From a virus: a DNA stretch of 64,000 nt. The stretch's first letter is position 1. Each line of letters opens with the position of its first letter. Under the pieces are notes generated by a model. The model searched no databases, had not been told where the DNA came from, and saw only the letters and a list, made by a program, of their open reading frames with translations. Positions 25,330-34,402 of the stretch are shown piece after piece. Both the position numbers and the translations under genes were made by a program. The DNA lies in the IMG/VR virus record IMGVR_UViG_3300033149_003715, positions 1 to 64,000 of that record, one strand, 5' to 3'.

Positions 25330-26352
25330 GTGAATATTAGTATAGCAGATATAAAATTTTATGGTAGTTTGAATATGCGGGAAAGTGATTCCGGTATTCA
25401 GGGGGGATCAATTGCTGATAGCGGTTGGGTTGGTAATACTGATTATTCCGTCAAAGTCGTTTTTGATGATTTAAGTTCTGCCAATACTGTTCAGGTTGTT
25501 TCCAGCGATGTAAGTGATACTGGCATTATAACTATTACTGGTCGTCGAGCATCTAATGCAGTTGTGAGTGAATCGCAAGAATTGAGTGGCACAATACCAG
25601 TTTCCACTACAAATATTTTTTCCAGCTTATTGAAGGCTGTTAAATCTGAAAGTACATTGGGTGATATAGCCGTGGAAAATACAGTGGCAACACGTAATAA
25701 TATTGCTGTAACTGGAGTTGGAACTATTAATAATCAAGCGGCATATTTGATACTAGATAGTGGTGCATCTGAAGTTAATGATATATATAATGGACAAGTT
25801 TTAAGGTTGGATAGTGGGACTGGTAGTGGACAAATTAGATCTATTATAGACTATATTGGTTCCAATAAGCGTGCTTATGTTAATAGAGACTGGGATGTTG
25901 TACCTGACAATACTACTGGTTATGTTATCAGCGAAGGCATGGTTTTTGATAAATTACCTGTAGAAATTATAACTATTAAGCGGCCTTTTTATAATGTTAG
26001 TGCTGATCATGAAGCTGGAGATGATAGAGAATACTACGAAAAAATCTTTATTAAAAATACAAATAGTGAAAGAACATATAAAGATGTTAGAGTTATAGAA
26101 GACAATGATCCATCTGGTAAAGTTACGTTTGATTTGGAGAAAGTGGTCGATGGTAATAATACATCATCTAATCGAAGAGTTGCTCCTGCATCTGGTGGAA
26201 TGTTAAGTTCTTTTGACAATGAATATAAAATCGTGCCTGATAACGATTTGGCACCCAGCGGAGCAATTGGTGTATGGTTAAAATTATCTTTGGATGCTGG
26301 TGAAACAGCTACTAACACTAATTATACTTTACGAACTAAAGGAAGGAAGTGA
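25330..26352 (+). CDS. hypothetical structural protein, 340 aa
   Basis: GTG start at 25330, 3 bp after the previous stop. Beta-rich with many Asp/Ser/Thr; contains SGASEVNDIYNGQVLRLDSG and GTGSGQIRSIIDYIGSNKRA, a pattern common in phage adhesion or baseplate-associated proteins. The end (VWLKLSLDAGETATNTNYTL) resembles virion proteins. No enzyme motif. Role inferred from neighbours. Confidence 0.55.
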   Translation: MNISIADIKFYGSLNMRESDSGIQGGSIADSGWVGNTDYSVKVVFDDLSSANTVQVVSSDVSDTGIITITGRRASNAVVSESQELSGTIPVSTTNIFSSLLKAVKSESTLGDIAVENTVATRNNIAVTGVGTINNQAAYLILDSGASEVNDIYNGQVLRLDSGTGSGQIRSIIDYIGSNKRAYVNRDWDVVPDNTTGYVISEGMVFDKLPVEIITIKRPFYNVSADHEAGDDREYYEKIFIKNTNSERTYKDVRVIEDNDPSGKVTFDLEKVVDGNNTSSNRRVAPASGGMLSSFDNEYKIVPDNDLAPSGAIGVWLKLSLDAGETATNTNYTLRTKGRK

Positions 26353-26356
26353 TGGT

Positions 26357-26662
26357 ATGGTAAGCATATTAGCACCGGAACATTTATGTAAACAACCTGG
26401 TGAAACTCGTACATATAGTATGGATTTTACTAACTTAATGAGTTCGTCAGAGACTATTCGTGGTATAAGATCTGTAAGTTCAGAGTTAAGGGGTGGTGGT
26501 GCAACTGATTTGACAATATCAAATACTGGTATTTCAGATCAAACAGTAACTATGAATATTGCCGGCGGTACACATTCCAATACTTACAGAATAGAAGTTA
26601 CTGTTGAGACGAGTGCTGATCAAATTATTGAAGCAGATGGTATTTTATTAGTAAGAGATTAA
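26357..26662 (+). CDS. hypothetical beta-sandwich virion protein
   Basis: 101-aa protein. Start chosen at ATG 26357: the GGAAGG ribosome site at 26341-26346 is correctly placed, and the upstream reading frame lies inside the previous gene. Alternating hydrophobic strands suggest a single immunoglobulin-like domain (VTMNIAGGTHSNTYRIEVTVE). Likely a small virion accessory. Confidence 0.55.
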   Translation: MVSILAPEHLCKQPGETRTYSMDFTNLMSSSETIRGIRSVSSELRGGGATDLTISNTGISDQTVTMNIAGGTHSNTYRIEVTVETSADQIIEADGILLVRD

Positions 26663-26674
26663 AGGGGATAAAAA

Positions 26675-27196
26675 ATGGCCTGGGAAGATGTAATGGTGCC
26701 TATGTTAAGGGTTTTAATTAATGATGTAGGTGATACTCTTACCTATACAGATGAGCGTTTGGCGGAATTATTACTCGTTGCTGCACAATTCGTGTATCAA
26801 GAATTAGATTTTGTGAACACTTATACTATTAATATTCCGGCATTAACGTTAAGTCCAGATCCAACTTCTAGTGGAACTAAAGAAGATGCATTTACAAACT
26901 TGGTTGTATTAAAAGCGGCATGTTTGGCGGACCAAGGTTTATATCGTAGCAAAGCTGCTGTTGCTGGTATTCGTGCAAAATGTGGTCCAGCAGTTTTAGA
27001 AACTGGTAGACATATCGAAGGGTTTAAAACTTTATTAGAACTGGGGCCGTGTAAAGCATATAGTGAAATGAAGTTCGCACAACAAATTGGTCGTACACCT
27101 GTTGTTGAGGCTGTATTGAGTCCATTTACTAGTAATAACTTTGATCCAAATTATCTTTCGGATGGATATATATACGATAGAGAAAGAATGTACTAA
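26675..27196 (+). CDS. head-tail connector-like protein
   Basis: 173-aa helical protein beginning MAWEDVMVPMLRVLINDVG, followed by YTDERLAELLLVAAQFVYQELDF and KEDAFTNLVVLKAACLADQGLYR. This helix-rich pattern, with D-rich N-terminus and an AAQFV helix, is like gp6-type head-tail connectors, and neck genes follow. AGGGG precedes the ATG. Moderate confidence; no structure check possible. Confidence 0.5.
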   Translation: MAWEDVMVPMLRVLINDVGDTLTYTDERLAELLLVAAQFVYQELDFVNTYTINIPALTLSPDPTSSGTKEDAFTNLVVLKAACLADQGLYRSKAAVAGIRAKCGPAVLETGRHIEGFKTLLELGPCKAYSEMKFAQQIGRTPVVEAVLSPFTSNNFDPNYLSDGYIYDRERMY

Positions 27197-27198
27197 AA

Positions 27199-28053
27199 AT
27201 GGCTAGCATTGAAGTATATAATGATACAGGGATAAAATATGTTACACCAGAGCCTTTGGCGGGTGATGGTGGTGATTTATTAAATGATAATTTTAAGATT
27301 ATTGCGGATTTTATGGCTGCAACCGGAAGTAATAGAGTTCACGCTTCCGGCGTTGTTTTGGATGGTTCTAATTTTTCTGTTTTTCCTACTGGTGTAGATG
27401 ATGTACAGGAATATATAGACAACTTGGAAGATTCTGGGGTTGCTCTGACGAAAGTGCCTAATACATGGACTGCAACACAAACATTTTCAAGTTCTGTTGA
27501 TTTAGATGGCGGACATACAACGGAATATAAAACAATACCTATTTCTGCACTTTCAATGAGAAGACCAGGTTATTATACTCCAACGTTAACACGTATTACT
27601 GGTGCTGATGTGGAAGATAGTGGTATTTTTACTGAATATTTTAGTTACGATGTTGAAGAATCATTATATTTTTCTGTAGTGGTACCATTTGATTATAAAG
27701 AGGGTACACATATGAACGCTTATGTTAAATGGTTGCCTTCTAGTAGTAACTTTGTTGGTGATGGTATTGAATGGAGTATTGAGTATAGTTGGACAAATGA
27801 AGGTGATTATATTGTACCTTTGGCTACTACACAGATTTCTGATTTTCAAAATTGGGAAACTAATAAATTAATGGTAACAACTGGTGGTGGATTAACTGGT
27901 ACGGGTAAAAAAGCTTTAAGTACAATTATAGGTAGAATATATAGAAATGTTAATGGTCTTTATGATAATCATGCAAGTGATATTGGATTAGTATCATTAG
28001 AATTAAGATATCAATCAGATACTATAGGTGGTGATAGTTATGCTGAAAAATAA
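27199..28053 (+). CDS. hypothetical virion protein, 284 aa
   Basis: Begins with a segment reminiscent of fibre N-termini (YVTPEPLAGDGGDLLNDNFK), continues with a GVDDVQEYIDNLEDSG stretch and ends in a beta domain (ESLYFSVVVPFDYKEGTHMNAYVKW). Fits a tail-fibre-type accessory or trimeric adhesin. No catalytic motif. Confidence 0.55.
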   Translation: MASIEVYNDTGIKYVTPEPLAGDGGDLLNDNFKIIADFMAATGSNRVHASGVVLDGSNFSVFPTGVDDVQEYIDNLEDSGVALTKVPNTWTATQTFSSSVDLDGGHTTEYKTIPISALSMRRPGYYTPTLTRITGADVEDSGIFTEYFSYDVEESLYFSVVVPFDYKEGTHMNAYVKWLPSSSNFVGDGIEWSIEYSWTNEGDYIVPLATTQISDFQNWETNKLMVTTGGGLTGTGKKALSTIIGRIYRNVNGLYDNHASDIGLVSLELRYQSDTIGGDSYAEK

Positions 28054-28070
28054 AAATAAAAGGTGATATA

Positions 28071-28274
28071 ATGAGTCAAGATATTTTCTTAGCTATAGCA
28101 GAGCAATCTATTAAAAATGGCACGTTAAGTGTTTATATTGCTCCTACCGGCATACAAACATATACTGGTCGTGAAAGTGGTTTAGTCATTACATCTACTA
28201 CTGGAGTATTAGATGCACTTTATACAGATCAATTTACACAAATAAGATATTATACTGGTGATGCTGATACATAG
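28071..28274 (+). CDS. hypothetical protein, 67 aa
   Basis: Short unrecognised protein; AAAGGTGAT precedes the ATG. Contains LAIAEQSIKNGTLSVYIAPTG. It lies before the neck genes in the same operon. Confidence 0.5.
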   Translation: MSQDIFLAIAEQSIKNGTLSVYIAPTGIQTYTGRESGLVITSTTGVLDALYTDQFTQIRYYTGDADT

Positions 28275-28288
28275 TAGGTAATAAACTA

Positions 28289-28840
28289 ATGTCTAATCCA
28301 TTTAGTGGTATTATTACTTCTGAGTTTAAAACACTATATACCAATGCAATTGATGCATTGTTAGAAGATGATGCATGTATGGTGCAATGTACTTTAGTGT
28401 ATGAGGGCAGTAAATTTACAGATTGTCCAAATTGTATTTTTGATCCAGTAACAGGGAAATCTTCTAATATTTATGTGTCGGGCGGGCCGCTTGAATTTCA
28501 TACTGGTATATGTCCTTATTGTGGTGGTATGGGACGCATAGAAGATAAACAAACAGAAAGTATTTATTTATTACCCTTATGGAATTATCGTGATTGGATA
28601 GGTTGGGCTGGAACCGCAGAAGGAAGTAGGGCCGCTGATGGTATGATTCAAACTATAAGTAAAATGTCTACAATTACCAGCATTAAAAGAGCAAAAGAAG
28701 TAATCATTAATACGGCATTAACTCAATATACTAATCATACTTTTACGCGGGCTAGTGAACCGAATCCATGTGGTTTAGGTAATGATGCATATATATTTAC
28801 TATGTGGAAACGTGCTGGTAAATCTGTTACAAGCAGTTAG
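28289..28840 (+). CDS. neck-region zinc-finger protein
   Basis: 183-aa protein with two CxxC pairs (C46/C49 in DCPNC and C75/C78 in CPYCGG) making a zinc-ribbon-like knuckle between helical and beta parts. Location between connector-like and tail genes fits a head-closure or neck protein. The family is not one I can name; a DnaJ-like CPYCGG knuckle is the nearest pattern. Confidence 0.55.
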   Translation: MSNPFSGIITSEFKTLYTNAIDALLEDDACMVQCTLVYEGSKFTDCPNCIFDPVTGKSSNIYVSGGPLEFHTGICPYCGGMGRIEDKQTESIYLLPLWNYRDWIGWAGTAEGSRAADGMIQTISKMSTITSIKRAKEVIINTALTQYTNHTFTRASEPNPCGLGNDAYIFTMWKRAGKSVTSS

Positions 28841-28845
28841 TTGCA

Positions 28846-29511
28846 ATGAATCAAAGTGATATTTTTATATTAGTTGATTTTAAGGGCTTTGATAAAAAAA
28901 TTGCACGTGCCTTGTTAAAACCATTAGGTCGGTTTATTGATCGTTTATCCAAAACTGCAACTACTACTATGCGTGATAAATTTACTTCTAGAATGTTAGG
29001 ACATACTGTGGTGCAAAATGTGTTACATGGTATGTTAAGGGGTGAATTGGGCGTGGTAAATGCGAGTGAAAAAATAGATACAATTTTGCGAGCATGGATT
29101 GATGGTTTTCGTATTGAGAAAAAAGAACCAAAACTTTTTGGTGATAGGATTGCGTGTGGGCTTTCCGTTCAAATGGTGAGAAGTGATTGGTCAGAAGTAA
29201 AAAATTTATCTGCTTCCATACAAATTAGTAATACACGACAACCAGATGGTAGTTTTAAACGTAGAGAATTACATTGGTTAGAATGGTTATTAGAATATGG
29301 TAGTAGTATTATCGTAAGAGATTATGATTTTACTGCTAAAATTACTCGTGGTAGTCGTACCGGGTTAGGCATTATGATTAAGGGCACTGGATGGAGTGTT
29401 CCAGAACCTTTTACTGGTACTAATAAAAACAATTTTGTAATAGATGTATTGAATGATGTGTCACAAGATATTATCAAAGTACTTCAATCTGAAGCAAATA
29501 AGGGTTTTTGA
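28846..29511 (+). CDS. tail-completion-like neck protein
   Basis: 221-aa protein with a basic helical start (KKIARALLKPLGRFIDRLSK), then HWLEWLLEYGSSIIVRDYDF, a motif common in phage virion-morphogenesis or tail-completion (gp10-like) proteins. Its stop overlaps the next ATG. Role assigned from pattern plus order (connector, neck, completion, tail tube). Confidence 0.5.
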   Translation: MNQSDIFILVDFKGFDKKIARALLKPLGRFIDRLSKTATTTMRDKFTSRMLGHTVVQNVLHGMLRGELGVVNASEKIDTILRAWIDGFRIEKKEPKLFGDRIACGLSVQMVRSDWSEVKNLSASIQISNTRQPDGSFKRRELHWLEWLLEYGSSIIVRDYDFTAKITRGSRTGLGIMIKGTGWSVPEPFTGTNKNNFVIDVLNDVSQDIIKVLQSEANKGF

Positions 29512-30482
29512 TGTCAGAAGTTAGTCATACGGTTTTTAAAGGTATAACCAATATTAGTCAAGTTCAACTCTTAACTGAATTAGAATATAATTTAAAATAT
29601 TGGTTAGATTGGGCTTTTTTGAAAATAGGTGGTTGGACTGATGTTGATATACCACAGGTTGATGTATTTAGTGGCAATTTTCATGTGTTAAGATATATGC
29701 ACGATAATTCATACACAAACGGTCAAGTATGGCAAGCTGTTAGAAAAGATTGGGTGTGGGAACAAAACGTGAATTTCGACGATAATGGGACTACTCGTAA
29801 TCCAATTGATATTACTTCGGTTTTAGTGGATAACGTATCTGTAACGTCCGGTTATATTATTGATTATCCAAATGGGCGGCTGATTTTTGATAATGCTATT
29901 TCTACCTCTGCAACAGTTCATTTATCTTATAGTTTTCGTACTGTACAAACTTATGTTGCTGATACTGCTACTTGGTGGCGTGAAGTGCAATATAGTACAT
30001 TAAGGGCAGATGATATACAATTTACGCAAGATGATCAAACAGGTGATTGGTCAATTGGTAACCATCATAGAATACAATTGCCTGTAGTTATTGTGGAAGC
30101 CGTTCCACGAGGAATATCTGAAGGATATGAACTGGGTAACGGGGCTTTACGTGTATTACAAGATGTGCTATTTCACGTTATCGCTGATACTAGACATATG
30201 CGTAATAAGATTATGAGTATTTTGCAATTACAAAACGATAGAGCTATTTGGCTATTTGATAGTGATGCTGTAGCTGCTGCACAAGCTTTTCCGTTAGATT
30301 ATCGTGGTGTGCGTGTTAATAATAACACATACCCTGATTTAGTAAATGAGGCCAACGGTTATAGATGGAAAAAATGTTGGTTTAAAAATTCTACTGCTTC
30401 TGATATCGAAACATTAAATCCGAGACTTCATGCTGGCGTTGTAAGAACTACATGCGAACTTATTTATGGTGATATTGGGTAA
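29511..30482 (+). CDS. hypothetical tail/neck protein, 323 aa
   Basis: Start at ATG 29511, overlapping the previous TGA; a TTG at 29508 is the other option. Contains TSVLVDNVSVTSGYIIDYPNGRLIFD and later VVIVEAVPRGISEGYELGNGALRVLQDVLFHVIA. Unrecognised family; position just before the tail tube suggests a tail-terminator or neck role. Confidence 0.5.
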   Translation: MSEVSHTVFKGITNISQVQLLTELEYNLKYWLDWAFLKIGGWTDVDIPQVDVFSGNFHVLRYMHDNSYTNGQVWQAVRKDWVWEQNVNFDDNGTTRNPIDITSVLVDNVSVTSGYIIDYPNGRLIFDNAISTSATVHLSYSFRTVQTYVADTATWWREVQYSTLRADDIQFTQDDQTGDWSIGNHHRIQLPVVIVEAVPRGISEGYELGNGALRVLQDVLFHVIADTRHMRNKIMSILQLQNDRAIWLFDSDAVAAAQAFPLDYRGVRVNNNTYPDLVNEANGYRWKKCWFKNSTASDIETLNPRLHAGVVRTTCELIYGDIG

Positions 30483-30580
30483 ACTGTTTCATTGGAATTT
30501 TTATAAATGTATAATGTTGGTGTTATGTATTAAAATAAGCTGGCAGGTGAATAAGCTGTAAAAAGTTGTTAGAAAATATA

Positions 30581-30600
30581 TTTTTGTGTATTTATTATAT
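30581..30600 (+). promoter_or_regulatory. candidate promoter before tail tube gene
   Basis: The 146-bp gap 30483-30628 contains TTTTTGTGTATTTATTATAT, closely matching TTTTTGTGTATATATATAAT at 16721-16740. It lies 28 bp before the ATG of the presumed tail tube gene, which also has AGGAG. Nothing else recognisable is in the gap. Confidence 0.45.
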
Positions 30601-30628
30601 AGATGATAAAATTTTATAGGAGAAAATA

Positions 30629-31798
30629 ATGGCTGCAAATAATAGAATTCATTATGCAATTCAACAGGTAGGATTTAAAAAAGACTCATCTCCCGGTGAT
30701 TCCTACACTGCTGCTCATGGTGTACAAAGTGCGAGCGTGGGCACAAATTTTAACGTTCGTCAGGTATTTGAGCTGGGACAATTATCTATTTATGACCATA
30801 TTGAAGAAATTCCAGATATTGAGATTACCTTAAATAAGGTTCTAGATGCATATCCGTTGTTATTTCACTTAGCCACAATGGATAGTACGACTTCAGATCC
30901 AACTCTATCCGGCAGATCAAATACTAGAACATTTGTTGCTTTATCTATTTTTAGTGATACTTTATCATATGCTACTGGAACTGCTGATTCAATTGTGCAA
31001 AATTCTGGTATGTATGTATCTTCAGTAGGATATAATTTTCCGTTAGAAGACAATTTTAATGAAGATTTGACATTGGTTGGGAATGATAAAATTTGGTTGG
31101 CAGATCCTAAAATTGTAAACCCGGCCGCAAGTGGTATTGCTGCTTCATTGTCATTTGATGGTGCATTTGATGGCGATGATAGCCCACAAACTACGGAAGG
31201 TGTTAATAGGCGTCAACATTTAGATTTTTCTTATACAAGTGCTAATGGTTTAGATGTTAACGGAATGGTAAAAGATCCTGATGCAACCATTTTACCACCA
31301 GAAGTATTTGGTATTTCTGATTCAGGTACTAATGAATTACAGAATAATGTTTATGCTGCACATATATCAAATATTACAGTTTCAGCAGATTTTGGACGCG
31401 AATCTATATTTGAATTGGGACAAAAAGCACCATATCATCGTAATGTAGCGTTTCCAGTTGAAGTTACATGTGAAATTGAAGTAACGTCAACTAGTGGTGA
31501 TATGGTTTCTGCTACTGAAGCGGGAATTTATACTGTTGGTTCTACTACATGCGAAGATTTAGGTAACTTAAAAGACCGTACAATTCGTATTGCTACATGT
31601 GAAGGTACACGTATTTATCTTGGTACCAAAAACAAATTGTCATCAGTTAATTATGGCGGTGGAGATGCTGGTGGTGGTAATGTAGCTGTATCATACACTT
31701 TTACAACTTTTAATGATTTAACTATTTTACATAGTGGAGATCCTCATGCATCTGGAAATACATGGTGGTCAAATAGAATTCAATGGTTGACTGATTAA
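30629..31798 (+). CDS. major tail tube-like protein
   Basis: 389-aa protein, own promoter-like motif and AGGAG, and a structured terminator after it, as expected for a highly expressed tail protein. It has two halves with the same phrase: NFNVRQVFELGQLSIYDHIE (residues about 36-55) and ADFGRESIFELGQKAPYHRN (about 252-271), suggesting a duplicated tube domain. Followed by assembly genes and the tape measure. No sheath gene is recognised. Confidence 0.6.
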   Translation: MAANNRIHYAIQQVGFKKDSSPGDSYTAAHGVQSASVGTNFNVRQVFELGQLSIYDHIEEIPDIEITLNKVLDAYPLLFHLATMDSTTSDPTLSGRSNTRTFVALSIFSDTLSYATGTADSIVQNSGMYVSSVGYNFPLEDNFNEDLTLVGNDKIWLADPKIVNPAASGIAASLSFDGAFDGDDSPQTTEGVNRRQHLDFSYTSANGLDVNGMVKDPDATILPPEVFGISDSGTNELQNNVYAAHISNITVSADFGRESIFELGQKAPYHRNVAFPVEVTCEIEVTSTSGDMVSATEAGIYTVGSTTCEDLGNLKDRTIRIATCEGTRIYLGTKNKLSSVNYGGGDAGGGNVAVSYTFTTFNDLTILHSGDPHASGNTWWSNRIQWLTD

Positions 31799-31805
31799 AA
31801 AATAT

Positions 31806-31869
31806 AGGTCAGTATGTGCGATAGTCTGAAACATTGATATCCCTTGACAGGCAAGCACCTGACCTTTTT
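31806..31869 (+). terminator. branched terminator or structured RNA
   Basis: AGGTCAG (31806-31812) plus GTGC (31816-31819) pairs with GCAC (31855-31858) plus CTGACCT (31859-31865): 11 pairs with a 3-base bulge. The enclosed 35 bases can make two small hairpins, GATA..TATC (31820-31841) and CTTG..CAAG (31843-31855, the last G shared with the outer stem). Five T follow. A plain terminator does not need a three-way junction, so it may be more than a terminator. Confidence 0.7.
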
Positions 31870-31901
31870 ATATATTATTTTAGGACATAGAGAGGATTAA
31901 T

Positions 31902-32093
31902 ATGGGACAAAACTACAATATTGATGAATTATTGTATATTATTGGCAAACTATTTGTTAATCTTCAGCAGTATGAAAAAGTAATTAAACAGTACCAGGAA
32001 TCTTTGAAGATTAAGCAAGAGGAACTTGATACATTACGCAAAAAATCTGCACAGGCTGTGCTTAAGGATGTGGGGAATGTATCTGGATCATGA
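31902..32093 (+). CDS. small coiled-coil protein, possible tail assembly factor
   Basis: 63-aa helical protein (LLYIIGKLFVNLQQYEKVIKQYQESLKIKQEELDTLRKK) behind AGAGAGG. Its stop overlaps the next ATG (ATGA), implying coupled translation. Position after tail tube and before tape measure fits tail assembly chaperone genes; no frameshift signal was seen. Confidence 0.5.
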   Translation: MGQNYNIDELLYIIGKLFVNLQQYEKVIKQYQESLKIKQEELDTLRKKSAQAVLKDVGNVSGS

Positions 32094-33136
32094 CTGCAAC
32101 CGAGATAGATCAATTAATCTGGAGAATTGCACACGGCAAATTTAAATGTATAGTTGATGGTCGTGTGGTTTATATTGTGCAGCCAACTCTAGATATTAAA
32201 CAGCAGGCACAACAATTTTACGATAATATCATTGAAAAACACAAATTTAATTCTTGGATTTCGCCGCATACTTGCAAAGAAAAATTAATTCAACTTGGAT
32301 TATATAATAAATGTGACGATGAAAGCCTAAATCGTTATTATGATCAATTAGCCAATCTTAAAGTTAGATTATTTCATGCTCTATATAATTATGGTATGCA
32401 GAATAGGATCAGGCAGGAAATTAAGCGATTATATGCATCAATAGATCAAATATATCAAACCCGCCATATGTTGGATTATGTAACGTTAGAAGGTTACGCT
32501 AATATTCTAACTCAGCAGTTCATATTAACTAAAACCACCTATGATGAGTGTGGTAATTTATTTTTTGGTTCTGATGTTCCATTTCCATTATTGGAATATT
32601 TATTTAAACAAAAAGTTCAAAAACAAATTTCTATTGCTCAATATCGGCAGTTAGCACGATGTGATCAGTGGAGATTATATTGGAATATTGGTAAACCTAA
32701 TCCATTTAATAGACGCTTGATTAACTTGACTGACGAGCAACAACAACTGATATTATATTCAAGAATGTATGATCAGGCTTATGAGAATCCGGATTGTCCA
32801 CCTCGTACTGTTATAGAAGATGATGATATGTTTGATGGATGGTTAATTGATTGTCAGAGAAAACTTGAAACAGAAAGGAAACAACAACAAGTAAAAAAAC
32901 ATATTAATCCAAAACATGAAAATGCTCAAGAAATATTTTTGATGGCTAATTCTAAAAAAGATGTTGAAGAAATTAATAGTTTAAACGATATGAGTAGCAG
33001 AATGATTAAACACCAAAGACAACAAATAATTAAGCAAAAGGGTAAAGTAAAAGATTCAGATTTACCAGATCGTAAATTAGAAATTATCGAGCGTTCGAGA
33101 CAACAATTTTTGGATCATGTTAGATCTAACGTATAG
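32090..33136 (+). CDS. hypothetical tail-assembly region protein, 348 aa
   Basis: Helical, basic protein with many Tyr/Gln; includes DQLIWRIAHGKFKCIVDGRVVYI at the start and a Gln/Lys-rich C-terminal half (KQQQVKKHINPKHENAQ). Unrecognised. Between tail tube and tape measure, a place usually held by assembly chaperones, but it is longer than those. Confidence 0.5.
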   Translation: MTATEIDQLIWRIAHGKFKCIVDGRVVYIVQPTLDIKQQAQQFYDNIIEKHKFNSWISPHTCKEKLIQLGLYNKCDDESLNRYYDQLANLKVRLFHALYNYGMQNRIRQEIKRLYASIDQIYQTRHMLDYVTLEGYANILTQQFILTKTTYDECGNLFFGSDVPFPLLEYLFKQKVQKQISIAQYRQLARCDQWRLYWNIGKPNPFNRRLINLTDEQQQLILYSRMYDQAYENPDCPPRTVIEDDDMFDGWLIDCQRKLETERKQQQVKKHINPKHENAQEIFLMANSKKDVEEINSLNDMSSRMIKHQRQQIIKQKGKVKDSDLPDRKLEIIERSRQQFLDHVRSNV

Positions 33137-33153
33137 GGTAGAGAGGATACATT

Positions 33154-33516
33154 ATGGATTATGATTATTATTATATGAAACAAACTGTTGATGATATGAA
33201 GAAAGCCAAAAGGGAACAATATCGTCAGAACTCGAAAAAGCGATTGATAGATAAAGTTAAGAAAAAGTTTCAAACTACTATGATTGGAGCATTAGATAAA
33301 TTTGAACGTAGGTTTGGCCATTTATGGGGAATTGGTAAAGATGTAAAAGATTTAACCCAAGATGAAATAAAATTTTTTGAACAATGGCAAATGGTTAGAA
33401 CCGATATTCTAAATTTAGGAAATGCACAACAACGAGCATGTCTTGATGAAATTGCTCAATATACAATATCGTGGGATAAAATTCGTACTAAGTTTGTTGT
33501 TAGTAAAGTTAAATAG
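33154..33516 (+). CDS. hypothetical protein, 120 aa
   Basis: Basic helical protein rich in Lys and Tyr with DYDYYYMKQTVDDMKKAKREQ at the N-terminus. AGAGAGG upstream. Probably part of the tail-assembly set; not recognised. Confidence 0.5.
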   Translation: MDYDYYYMKQTVDDMKKAKREQYRQNSKKRLIDKVKKKFQTTMIGALDKFERRFGHLWGIGKDVKDLTQDEIKFFEQWQMVRTDILNLGNAQQRACLDEIAQYTISWDKIRTKFVVSKVK

Positions 33517-33525
33517 GAGGAAATT

Positions 33526-34371
33526 ATGAGCAGGGTTTATGTAGATTTTGAGCTTAATGTTGATGGTAAACAAAAGTTTTTTAGGATTTATGAGCCAACT
33601 TTTAAAGATCAACAAGAAGCAAATAATGTTAGGAATAAGGTTTTTAATGAAGCATTGAGTAATGGTGCATTATTAAGGATACAATTAGATGACATTATAA
33701 AAAAGCAGAAAATTTTGGATGAGGAAAAAGAGAAAGAATATAATCAATTACGTATACGTTTGAATGAAGGTGAAAAGAAACTATCTGAAGGTGGTATTAA
33801 TATTAATGAAGCCAAAGATATAGCATTAGATATGCAAGAAGTACGACAAAAAATGAAAGAAATTTTATCTGCACGTGCTCAACTAGAAAATTATACCGCT
33901 GAAGGACAAGCAGATAATATGGCATTTAATTATTTGGTTTCTGTATGTCTAAAAGAACGTCTTGGTGATACTAAAGATGCTAAAGAAGTACCTTATTTCA
34001 AAAATTTGGATGCGTATTTAAGTGATAATAACTCAGAAGTAGCATATACTGCGGCATCTAAATTAGCCAGTATTTTATACAGGTTAAATGATGAAACAGA
34101 CAAAAACCTACCCGAAAACAAGTTTCTGCAAGATTACGGTTTTGTAGATGATAAATTACGACTGGTTAATCAAGATGGTAAATTAATCAACAGAGATGGT
34201 AAATTAATTGATGAGTATGGAAGGCTAATTAACGAAAATGGCGAATTAATTGATGATAATGGTAATGTTATTACTGATGATGGTACATATAAAGTAGAGT
34301 TTAAAGGTTTTACTAATGATAGTGGTGAGGTTGTAAAACCAGCTAAGGAAATGACAACAAATAGTGAATAA
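33526..34371 (+). CDS. protein with six 7-residue DGKLI repeats
   Basis: 281-aa protein. Residues 1-50 are a small alpha/beta domain, 55-150 a charged helical region, and 213-254 six tandem heptapeptides of consensus LIN(E/R)DGK (LVNQDGK, LINRDGK, LIDEYGR, LINENGE, LIDDNGN, VITDDGT). Directly before the tape measure, so a tail-assembly or tail-tip partner is likely. The repeat resembles short beta-turn solenoids and could be a spacer whose length varies. Confidence 0.6.
   Translation: MSRVYVDFELNVDGKQKFFRIYEPTFKDQQEANNVRNKVFNEALSNGALLRIQLDDIIKKQKILDEEKEKEYNQLRIRLNEGEKKLSEGGININEAKDIALDMQEVRQKMKEILSARAQLENYTAEGQADNMAFNYLVSVCLKERLGDTKDAKEVPYFKNLDAYLSDNNSEVAYTAASKLASILYRLNDETDKNLPENKFLQDYGFVDDKLRLVNQDGKLINRDGKLIDEYGRLINENGELIDDNGNVITDDGTYKVEFKGFTNDSGEVVKPAKEMTTNSE
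34162..34287 (+). repeat. six imperfect 21-bp coding repeats
   Basis: DNA encoding six heptapeptides. The third codon positions have diverged, so it is not a fresh expansion, yet the protein pattern is kept. Confidence 0.75.
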
Positions 34372-34402
34372 CTAATATCACTCTCTTAATAATGAGATAG
34401 TT

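Noticed and set aside
31806-31869. Hammerhead or other self-cleaving ribozyme
   Set aside because: The three-way junction lacks the CUGAUGA and GAAA core arrangement of a hammerhead, so I call it only a structured terminator.
31902-33136. Programmed frameshift of tail assembly chaperones
   Set aside because: The two genes overlap as ATGA with a proper start, and no slippery heptamer was seen at the junction.
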